Of a DNA stretch of 18,946 nt, positions 6,431 through 12,660 are shown piece by piece. Origin of the DNA: Candidatus Kerfeldbacteria bacterium (GTDB lineage Bacteria > Patescibacteriota > Patescibacteriia > UBA9570). Every line of letters begins with the position of its first letter. The stretch's first letter is position 1. The stretch spans positions 1-18,946 of the forward strand of contig JACQPW010000015.1 in NCBI GenBank assembly GCA_016207285.1, given 5' to 3'. The notes under the pieces were generated by a model. It had not been told where the DNA came from, searched no databases, and saw only the letters and a program-made list of their open reading frames with translations. The translations under genes and the position numbers were made by a program.

Positions 6431-6994
6431 ATGAAAGCTAGTATCTGGCGCATACTATTTGCTGGTTTGATCACTTTTGAGGTTTTAGTGTGGCTGGAGT
6501 TTATTCCGCTCACTACTACCTTTACGATTCTGGGTTTAATTATTACTCAAGTCGCCGTCTGGGTCATTTTAGAAATCATCCAAGTGCGTTTACGGCGCCC
6601 GTATGCCTGGTGGGTGATGACCTTGGTGGTGCTCGCAGTGATGCTCGATGCAGCTGGCGACCTATTTCATTGGTATACAACGTTCTACTGGTATGATGCG
6701 GTGCTCCACTTGTTCGGTTCAGGTGTAGCTGCCGTCTGGGTATGGAACACCCTCATGATTGTGTATAGTCAACGCGCCCCCTACAAGCTCATTTTCATGG
6801 GCGCGTGCGGTATTGCCATTGCGTTGGGGGTGGGGTATGAAATCGAAGAATATCTGGAAGATTTCTTCACTGGTTCACACCGTTTGGGCGATGGCTTTGA
6901 CACCGCGAATGATTTACTACTCAACACCACCGGCGTATTACTAGCAGTGATCAGCTTAACGCTTAGTAAACGAGCTAATTACCCTTGGCGGTAA
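6431..6994 (+). CDS. YjdF/DUF2238-like integral membrane protein
   Basis: A 187-residue membrane protein with about five hydrophobic segments. The conserved polar pattern YWYDAVLHLFGSG ... GYEIEEYLEDF ... GDGFDTANDLLLNTTGVLLA matches what I know of the YjdF/DUF2238 family: a D-xxxH site in one helix, paired Glu residues, then a D-T-xxD-L stretch before the last helix. The function of that family is not established. The start has a -10 hexamer six bases upstream and no Shine-Dalgarno. Its 3' end overlaps the convergent 772-residue propeller gene by 20 bases, with no terminator between them. Confidence 0.82.
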   Translation: MKASIWRILFAGLITFEVLVWLEFIPLTTTFTILGLIITQVAVWVILEIIQVRLRRPYAWWVMTLVVLAVMLDAAGDLFHWYTTFYWYDAVLHLFGSGVAAVWVWNTLMIVYSQRAPYKLIFMGACGIAIALGVGYEIEEYLEDFFTGSHRLGDGFDTANDLLLNTTGVLLAVISLTLSKRANYPWR

Positions 6995-9293
6995 CCGTGA
7001 GCAGACTTGAAGTCGCTGCCACATACTCTTCCCGGCTACTCCCTTTGGGTTTCCAGGTGGCTTTAAATCTATATTTTTTGGCTTTAGGTAGTTTCACGGA
7101 CAGTTCCAGCTGACCTTTTTTGTTCGTTTTGGCTTTTTTAATCAAGCTATACCCTTGGCTCGTTTTTTGTAACACTCTGACTGTTTGATTGCGCAACTTC
7201 TTGTTGGTGGCCGCATCCTTTAACGTCACGGTCAATTCCGCTGTCGATTGTACGGCCACTTTTTTCTTAGCCGCTTTCACGGTCAGCGCAGCCTTAGACT
7301 TCACATCGAACAATCCCCGACTCGAACCAACTGTCACGCCATCAAAAATCAGAGTATAGAAGGTTTCGTCCTGTAAACCAGTATACTGCAAACCCCAGGT
7401 GTCTCCCCCATCCGTAGATTTATACAATACGCCCTGGCCATAAAAGTTGACGGCCCCAAGATACAATGTATTGGGTGTAGTCGAAGACTGGATCGCTAAA
7501 CTAGTGAAGGATCGCAATTCGTCGATACCGTCCGTAATTTGATCCCAGGAATTTCCGCTGTCACTGGAACGGTAAAAACCGGATGTACTAACGGCATACA
7601 CAATCGTGTCATCATCTGGATCCACCAGGATTTTAACAATATCTTCTTCCGGCGTGCCATCTAAGGCTGTCCAGGAACCATTTTCGTAGACATAAATCCC
7701 CGTTAAATAATCCGACCCGGCATCGGCGCCTACGCCAACGTACAAGCGGCCATCACTGGCTTGGGTAATTGTTTGAGCCGACACGTCATCCGTAATCTCC
7801 AAATCTTCCCAGGTGACACCTTGATCAGTAGAACGCAACACCATGCCAGTTTTACTGTTGTTCGGCTCACCATTTTCTACCGCGGCATAGAGCGTATTGG
7901 CATCATCTACATCAGCCAAAATTTCATCAACCGAATAATCATGGGTTAAGAAATCTGCGGCATCATTTTCTGTCCAGGTGGTGCCGCCATCAGTAGTGCG
8001 GCGAATTGCTCCAATTTCTCCGACGACTATTATGTTCGAATCAGATGGATTCACCCAAATGGCTGTGCCGGGATCTTCTAAGACAGGGAATGTCCAGGTG
8101 GGATTGGCGCTGGTGAAGTTTTCTGTTTTCGCAATACCGTTATAGGCAGCTGCCCAGACAATATCTTTATCGGTTGCCTGACTGATATCGGTAATAGTCA
8201 CACCGCTAATGCCTTCATTCACATCTTCCCAGGTTTGGCCACGATCACTGCTTCTGCTTAAACCAGGCATGCCATCCGCATACAGAATGTTGTCATCATA
8301 TGGAGTAACAATTAAGAAGTGCCCACCCAAAGCCGTAGTTTCAGAATCATCACCACCGAGTGCGCTCCAACTAACCAAATCATCAGAATAGTACTCACCC
8401 ATATAGAGCCGACCAGTGGAATCAAATGTACAAAAGCCTGAAATAGAATTTGTGCCCGTAGCAACCCAGCTACTGCCGCCAGCGTTAGAAATGTAATTGT
8501 CATCTCCGCTGAAGCCAGTGGCTAAACCAAGCCGGCTCGCATCGGTATCATCCACACACACATACACCGCGGCGGAACTATCCTGTAGGGTTGGAATAGA
8601 TAATTCAGTCCAATTGGAACCATTATCAACGGTTCTATAGAGATGGGCTACATAATCGGCATCCATGGTTTGTACATATAAAACCCCAGTCGCAGCAGCC
8701 ATGCTCCAAATATCCTCGCTATTAGGTAAAGTGGTTGTAGAAAATGATTCGCCTTCGTCAGTCGACACATAGAATGTGCCGGGAGTGCCAGTGCTAGACA
8801 TCAGTACTGCACCACCGACTACCAGCAAAGCATTGCCATTATCTTCTAATATCCGGGTAAAGGTCACGCCTTCATCAGTGCTTTTGTAGAGCCCCTGACT
8901 AAAGGTCACATAGACATTACCGCTGGCATCAACGGCCACACCAATGCCGCCACCATAATCCACGCCAGACAAACCAGTCCAATTGATACCACCATCATCG
9001 GACCAATAGAAACCATTAGGCGAGTCTTTTGCTACGGTATAGAGTTTACTACCATCCGGCGAAAACGCTACATCCCATAAGTTACCACCGAATGGTCCAA
9101 GGTTCTCGACCGAGGCGGTATCGGTATTATCGGCTACTGGAACATCACCGCCCTCGTCAAATTCTCCGTCACCAAAATCACCATCATCAAAGTCCCCATC
9201 GGCAGCTTGTGCCACCACGAACCAAACGAATAACCCGCTTAAAGTCATAAGTACCAGCCATAGTGGCCGCAGACGAAGAACATGTAGCATCAT
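6975..9293 (-). CDS. Secreted BNR/Asp-box beta-propeller protein
   Basis: A 772-residue exported protein. Residues 1-30 are a signal peptide (long hydrophobic core, VVAQA end). Residues 31-52 are a strongly acidic repeat built from DGDFD/DGEFD units. Residues from about 65 to 660 carry at least nine Asp-box motifs of the S/T-x-D-x-G-x-x-W/F type, for example YWSDDGGINW, YKSTDEGVTF, YRTVDNGSNW, LRSTDQGVTW, YKSTDGGDTW; this is typical of sortilin/Vps10-like and Ycf48-like propellers, probably one or two seven- to ten-bladed units. The C-terminal 105 residues are a Lys-rich Ig-like domain like that encoded at 1-333. No catalytic residues of a sialidase are evident; a surface-binding or scaffolding role is inferred. 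The upstream region has an extended -10 and an A/T-rich leader without a Shine-Dalgarno. Confidence 0.9.
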   Translation of the reverse strand: MMLHVLRLRPLWLVLMTLSGLFVWFVVAQAADGDFDDGDFGDGEFDEGGDVPVADNTDTASVENLGPFGGNLWDVAFSPDGSKLYTVAKDSPNGFYWSDDGGINWTGLSGVDYGGGIGVAVDASGNVYVTFSQGLYKSTDEGVTFTRILEDNGNALLVVGGAVLMSSTGTPGTFYVSTDEGESFSTTTLPNSEDIWSMAAATGVLYVQTMDADYVAHLYRTVDNGSNWTELSIPTLQDSSAAVYVCVDDTDASRLGLATGFSGDDNYISNAGGSSWVATGTNSISGFCTFDSTGRLYMGEYYSDDLVSWSALGGDDSETTALGGHFLIVTPYDDNILYADGMPGLSRSSDRGQTWEDVNEGISGVTITDISQATDKDIVWAAAYNGIAKTENFTSANPTWTFPVLEDPGTAIWVNPSDSNIIVVGEIGAIRRTTDGGTTWTENDAADFLTHDYSVDEILADVDDANTLYAAVENGEPNNSKTGMVLRSTDQGVTWEDLEITDDVSAQTITQASDGRLYVGVGADAGSDYLTGIYVYENGSWTALDGTPEEDIVKILVDPDDDTIVYAVSTSGFYRSSDSGNSWDQITDGIDELRSFTSLAIQSSTTPNTLYLGAVNFYGQGVLYKSTDGGDTWGLQYTGLQDETFYTLIFDGVTVGSSRGLFDVKSKAALTVKAAKKKVAVQSTAELTVTLKDAATNKKLRNQTVRVLQKTSQGYSLIKKAKTNKKGQLELSVKLPKAKKYRFKATWKPKGSSREEYVAATSSLLTVTAKGN

Positions 9294-9324
9294 ACTGATT
9301 TTTGTTAATGAATTGATTGTGTCT

Positions 9325-9333
9325 ATTATAGCA
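9325..9333 (-). promoter_or_regulatory. Extended -10 promoter for the 772-residue propeller gene
   Basis: Minus strand TGC-TATAAT, a perfect -10 (9330 down to 9325) with TGN; no good -35. The start near 9318 would give a leader of about 25 bases, A/T-rich and without a Shine-Dalgarno. Confidence 0.65.
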
Positions 9334-9353
9334 CAACTCTATGACTATGGTGA

Positions 9354-10055
9354 CTAAGCGATGCCACGCAGTAAGTAGCCCACTAGATAGGCTAACGAGG
9401 CGGCCACACCACCCACTAACACCGTTTTGCAGCCGGCCTTCCACCAAGTTTCATCCGTAAACCGCGTTTTAATTGTACCAACGATAAAGAGAGCTAACAT
9501 CGTAAATAACGTAGTGACAATAAAAATAGCATCCGTGCTGACGGGTAAGACCGGTTTGAAAATATAGCCAATCAGCGGAATTAAACCGACCACGTTAAAA
9601 GCTAAAAACGTTGTGCGGGCTCCCTTCAATGGATAAATAGCCTCTTCGACCACATCAAACTCATGTTTCATCATAATGTCTACCCAGACATCTTTATCTT
9701 TGGTAATGACATGAGTAGCTGATTCCAAAGCTTTGCCAGTGAAACCATGGTCACGCAAAATATCTTCAATTTCGGCACGCTCTTCTTGCGGCTTTTCCCG
9801 GATGGATTTGTATTCAAGCCGACGAATGCGCTGAATCCGTTCTTTTTCAGCTTTGTCTCCAGAATATTTACTGACGGCCATCGATACCCCATCCGCTAAC
9901 AAGTTGGCAAAGCCCAAAATCAAGACGATCGCTACGGGTAAATCGGCACCCTGCACACCCGCTACAACCGCAAACGTGGTGACTGCACCATCAATCCCAC
10001 CATACACAAAATCGGAAACCCAAATGTACGGTGCTTTCTTCATCAGCTTCTTCAT
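9354..10055 (-). CDS. VIT1/CCC1-family metal transporter
   Basis: A 233-residue membrane protein of the vacuolar iron transporter family, which moves Fe2+ or Mn2+ across membranes. The N-terminal YGGIDGAVTTFAVVAG and GFANLLADGVSMAVSKYSG match the conserved first helices, including the Asp of DGA-T. A charged cytoplasmic helical segment follows (about 65-140, rich in Glu and Lys, with EERAEIEDIL), in the place of the metal-binding domain of VIT1. Three further hydrophobic helices close the protein. In bacteria the direction is probably export to avoid metal excess, but that is inference. The ATG lies 4 bases beyond the truB stop, and a TATACT overlapping that stop sits six bases before the ATG, so it can be transcribed independently of truB. 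Confidence 0.9.
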   Translation of the reverse strand: MKKLMKKAPYIWVSDFVYGGIDGAVTTFAVVAGVQGADLPVAIVLILGFANLLADGVSMAVSKYSGDKAEKERIQRIRRLEYKSIREKPQEERAEIEDILRDHGFTGKALESATHVITKDKDVWVDIMMKHEFDVVEEAIYPLKGARTTFLAFNVVGLIPLIGYIFKPVLPVSTDAIFIVTTLFTMLALFIVGTIKTRFTDETWWKAGCKTVLVGGVAASLAYLVGYLLRGIA

Positions 10056-10059
10056 ACGT

Positions 10060-10680
10060 TTAGTATACCCGCATCATTTGGTTGGGCGCAATAGCATTCG
10101 TAACGTCATACTCGCCTATTTTAGTACGACGCAAGACTGTAACGTAACCACCTAAATCACGCGCCAGCGACCTGATATAGGTACCGTGTGAACACTGCAC
10201 CCGTAGACTGAGCATTGGCCAGGCATACTCCAAGATCTCAATCCCATGAATCGTCACCGTCCGGGTTGGCATCGCTACGGTTTCACCGCGCCGGGCTAAC
10301 TTATAAGCCCGTTCGCCGTCAATATGGATCGCCGAATACGCCGGTGGCGTTTGTTCAATTGTACCAACAAATTGCTGAACTTTTTTTTGGATTTCTTCTT
10401 CTGTGCACTCTTTCAATTCTGTGTTCTCTGTGATCCCCCCTTCCGCATCATCGGTCGTACTGAATTTTCCTAGCTCAATCGTCACTTCATACTCCTTCTC
10501 TAATTTCATGAAACGATCCTGCTGTTTAGTTTCATCCCGACCAACTAACACAATCAACAAACCAGATGCTAACGGATCCAACGTGCCAGCATGCCCCACT
10601 CGTTGTACATGCAAACTACGCCGCGCTTGCGCCACCACCGCAAAAGATGACATGCCACGCGGCTTATCAATCAGCAGCAT
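10060..10680 (-). CDS. truB: tRNA pseudouridine-55 synthase, short form
   Basis: A 206-residue TruB, which makes pseudouridine 55 in the T-loop of tRNAs. The catalytic Asp lies in GHAGTLDPLASGLL (about residues 29-42), and the other family motifs are present: QTPPAYSAIHIDGERAYKLAR and CSHGTYIRSLARDLG. It ends shortly after the catalytic core (YDVTNAIAPNQMM), so the C-terminal PUA-like extension of the longer (about 310-residue) enzymes is absent. I chose ATG 10680 (MLLIDKPRGMSSF), where TruB proteins begin, over an in-frame start at 10713. It overlaps the SpoIIAA-like gene by 14 bases, and the stop of that gene (TGA TAA in tandem) lies within its first codons, so translation is likely coupled. 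Confidence 0.94.
   Translation of the reverse strand: MLLIDKPRGMSSFAVVAQARRSLHVQRVGHAGTLDPLASGLLIVLVGRDETKQQDRFMKLEKEYEVTIELGKFSTTDDAEGGITENTELKECTEEEIQKKVQQFVGTIEQTPPAYSAIHIDGERAYKLARRGETVAMPTRTVTIHGIEILEYAWPMLSLRVQCSHGTYIRSLARDLGGYVTVLRRTKIGEYDVTNAIAPNQMMRVY
10062..10067 (-). promoter_or_regulatory. Leaderless -10 inside the end of truB
   Basis: Minus-strand TATACT (10067 down to 10062) followed by six bases and the ATG at 10055. It spans the last sense codon (TAC) and stop (TAA) of truB. A -35-like TTGCGC lies 18 bases upstream. This gives the VIT1 gene its own leaderless start. Confidence 0.65.
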
Positions 10681-11077
10681 ACAGCCAGGCGCGCGCCTCT
10701 GCTTCGGTATCAAAAGTCTTTAACTTAGTGGGAACGAAAACCCGCAAGAGATCAACCATCAGCTGCCAGCCATGATGCAAGCCAAACAACGCTACTCTAG
10801 CAATAGCTGGATCTTGCAGAATCGCCTGGTAAATTTTATTCGACTCATGACTATTGAATTCACCCGAATCAATGGTACGAAAATCCATCAATACTCTCAG
10901 CCGGCCAGCTGGTGCGGCTTGTTTAATGGCAGTAAATGTGTCTCTGACCCACTGGGCCTCTTTCGTATTATCTTCTTCTGTAGTAGTGATGGTACCAAAA
11001 GTGACCAACACAAAATCAGGTGCAGTAAAGACCACCGTATCCTGTTGTGGCTTATAATAATACTGCTTACTAGACAT
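10667..11077 (-). CDS. SpoIIAA-like (STAS-related) protein
   Basis: A 136-residue soluble protein. The C-terminal half, LRVLMDFRTIDSG ... RVALFGLHHGWQLMVDLLRVF ... KTFDTEAEARAWL, matches the SpoIIAA-like/STAS fold: a beta strand ending in D, a central strand and helix, and the final F-x-x-E-x-x-A-x-x-WL that closes such domains. Unlike classical anti-sigma antagonists there is no obvious phosphorylatable Ser at the expected site, and no anti-sigma partner is adjacent. The start at 11077 (MSSKQYYYKP) is preceded by TGA-TACACT and 8 bases; a start at 11095 is possible. It is the first gene of the unit with truB. Confidence 0.8.
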   Translation of the reverse strand: MSSKQYYYKPQQDTVVFTAPDFVLVTFGTITTTEEDNTKEAQWVRDTFTAIKQAAPAGRLRVLMDFRTIDSGEFNSHESNKIYQAILQDPAIARVALFGLHHGWQLMVDLLRVFVPTKLKTFDTEAEARAWLYAAD

Positions 11078-11085
11078 ATAGCGCG

Positions 11086-11098
11086 AGTGTATCATAAT
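11086..11098. promoter_or_regulatory. Back-to-back -10 elements of a divergent pair
   Basis: Minus strand TGA-TACACT (hexamer 11091 down to 11086) lies 8 bases before the SpoIIAA-like ATG at 11077. Plus strand CATAAT (11093-11098) lies 9 bases before the thiamine pyrophosphokinase ATG at 11108. Both would give leaders of only 0-3 bases. The hexamers match the consensus less well than others in the window. Confidence 0.45.
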
Positions 11099-11107
11099 AC
11101 ACGGGCT

Positions 11108-11671
11108 ATGCAAACTATCGCACTCATTGGCAACGGTACCTACTTTAACTGCTCCCGACTACTGCAACAGTACGATGTGATTATTGCGCTCGATGGCGGC
11201 GCCAATCACTGTCAACGTTTAGGCATCACCCCACAACACAGTCTTGGTGACGGCGATTCGATTACCCAACCGACTGCGGACTTCCAAATCATCCCTGACC
11301 AAACAACCACGGATCTGCAAAAAGGGATTCAGTTTGCTCAACAACATTATCCCCATTGTATAATCGATGCCTTTTGCGTCACCAGTCACGACCGACTCGA
11401 CCACACCATGGCAGCGCTGTTGCATCCGGATATTAGTACCGTGTATACTCCACATCAGAAAATCACCCAAGTCACTACGGAGCTACACTTATCCACCACC
11501 CCCGGCAACCAGGTTTCAGTGGTGAATATTGCTGGCTGTCAGTGGAGTGGAGCACAGATCCGATTGGACGCTGACCACTCTGGACTATCGAATCGCAGTA
11601 CGACCGAGCAAGTGACGATTACATTACAGAGTGGTGCAGTGTTAGTCATTACGGAACAGCTATGGACATAA
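11108..11671 (+). CDS. thiN: Thiamine pyrophosphokinase
   Basis: A 187-residue cytoplasmic enzyme that converts thiamine plus ATP to thiamine pyrophosphate. The key motifs are visible: IALDGGANHCQRLGITPQ (usual DGG-AN), SLGDGDS in the place of GDFDS, TTDLQKGI in the place of TDLEKAL, and SHDRLDH in the place of GGRxDH. The C-terminal part (ISTVYTPHQKI ... GCQWSGAQIRLDADHSGLSNRS) fits the thiamine-binding beta domain. It is shorter than the usual 210-220 residues. I chose ATG 11108 (MQTIALIGNG); the open frame runs upstream through the divergent gene but that part is antisense. It overlaps the next gene by 10 bases. Confidence 0.92.
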   Translation: MQTIALIGNGTYFNCSRLLQQYDVIIALDGGANHCQRLGITPQHSLGDGDSITQPTADFQIIPDQTTTDLQKGIQFAQQHYPHCIIDAFCVTSHDRLDHTMAALLHPDISTVYTPHQKITQVTTELHLSTTPGNQVSVVNIAGCQWSGAQIRLDADHSGLSNRSTTEQVTITLQSGAVLVITEQLWT

Positions 11672-11988
11672 CGATCACCTGGAACAAGCCGATTAATGTG
11701 ATGAACTTTTTGCGCCAAGTGGGCTATCATCCGATTCACGATTATCAGGACAGTAAAGATAGTTGGGTGCGCAACTTGGGTAGTGGCCACTACCCCCGCT
11801 TTCATCTCTATACCAAGGGTGACAATCGTACCACTACGTTCTCACTCCATATCGATCAAAAACAACACACCATGGAGGTACCAGGAGTAAAGCGCCATGC
11901 TGGTGAATATGATTCCGCTGTCGTGCAACAAGAAGGTAACCGCTTACAACGTTGGATTCAGTACGCCCAATCTAGCCAGTATCGTTAA
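11662..11988 (+). CDS. Small conserved-looking hypothetical protein
   Basis: A 108-residue soluble, basic protein rich in His, Gln and aromatic residues, with no signal peptide or membrane segment. I do not recognise a family. The run of amphipathic strands (ITWNKPINVMNFLRQVGYHP, YPRFHLYTKG, TTTFSLHIDQ) and the closing helix (VVQQEGNRLQRWIQYAQ) suggest a small alpha/beta fold, and the sequence is compositionally like a real gene. The ATG lies inside the last codons of thiN, so translation is coupled, and the transaldolase follows 21 bases later. Confidence 0.75.
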   Translation: MDITITWNKPINVMNFLRQVGYHPIHDYQDSKDSWVRNLGSGHYPRFHLYTKGDNRTTTFSLHIDQKQHTMEVPGVKRHAGEYDSAVVQQEGNRLQRWIQYAQSSQYR

Positions 11989-11995
11989 AGCAGCG

Positions 11996-12001
11996 TATAC
12001 T
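11996..12001 (+). promoter_or_regulatory. -10 element before the transaldolase gene
   Basis: TATACT at 11996-12001 lies 8 bases before the ATG at 12010, so the message should be leaderless or nearly so. A weak TAGCCA at 11973-11978 with a 17-base spacer could be a -35. It gives the transaldolase its own promoter after the thiN unit. Confidence 0.6.
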
Positions 12002-12009
12002 GTTTTATT

Positions 12010-12660
12010 ATGAAACTATTTTTAGATTCCGCTATCTTAGATGAAATTAAACTAGCGGCCGCTACTGGCTTGTTGGATGGCGTCACCACGAACCCGACTT
12101 TGATTGCTAAAAGTGGCCGTAAGCATGAAGAAGTCGTGGCAGAAATTGCCGCTATCGTGAACGGACCCATTTCCGCTGAAGTGTTAAGCACCACTACGGC
12201 CGAGATGCTGACGGAGGGTAAGCAACTAGCCAAGCTTCATCCCAACATCACCGTCAAACTACCAATGATTGTGGAGGCGATGCCAGTGGTCACACAGTTA
12301 GCTGCCGCCGGTATCAAAACGAATGTCACTTTAGTGTTTAGTGTCAATCAAGCCTTGTTAGCCGCCAAAGCGGGCGCAACCTTTATTTCGCCCTTTGTTG
12401 GCCGGTTAGATGATACTGGTGAAAACGGCATGCAGGTGGTAGCGGATATTGTGCAGGTGTTTAAGCACTATAAATTCTCCACTCAAGTATTGGTGGCTTC
12501 GGTACGTACTCCGGAACATGTCCGACAAGCGGCTTTGTTGGGTGCTGATATAGCGACGCTTCCCTACCTAGTTTTTATGGAACTATTCAACCATCCACTC
12601 ACTACCGCTGGCGTGGAAAAATTCTTACAGGATGCTGGCATCACGCCAACAAAAGTTTAA
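12010..12660 (+). CDS. Transaldolase, FSA/TalC type
   Basis: A 216-residue TIM-barrel aldolase of the short transaldolase/fructose-6-phosphate aldolase type. MKLFLDSAILDEI at the start, GVTTNPTLIAKSG (about residues 24-36), the Schiff-base Lys in NITVKLPMIVEA (about residue 82), KTNVTLVFSVNQALLAAKAGA and ISPFVGRLDDTG are all typical. Such proteins transfer the dihydroxyacetone unit between sugar phosphates or act as an aldolase; the sequence alone does not decide which. The start has TATACT 8 bases before it and no Shine-Dalgarno. The TAA stop overlaps the convergent LysM gene by 4 bases, the two stops sharing the same TTTAA. Confidence 0.94.
   Translation: MKLFLDSAILDEIKLAAATGLLDGVTTNPTLIAKSGRKHEEVVAEIAAIVNGPISAEVLSTTTAEMLTEGKQLAKLHPNITVKLPMIVEAMPVVTQLAAAGIKTNVTLVFSVNQALLAAKAGATFISPFVGRLDDTGENGMQVVADIVQVFKHYKFSTQVLVASVRTPEHVRQAALLGADIATLPYLVFMELFNHPLTTAGVEKFLQDAGITPTKV

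Noticed and set aside
6054..6434. Open frame on the plus strand opposite the cupin gene
   Set aside because: GC-rich DNA opens frames on both strands; the cupin motifs and Shine-Dalgarno are on the minus strand.
10772..11107. N-terminal extension of the thiamine pyrophosphokinase frame
   Set aside because: The upstream part is antisense to the SpoIIAA-like gene and has no family similarity; the enzyme begins at MQTIALIGNG (11108).
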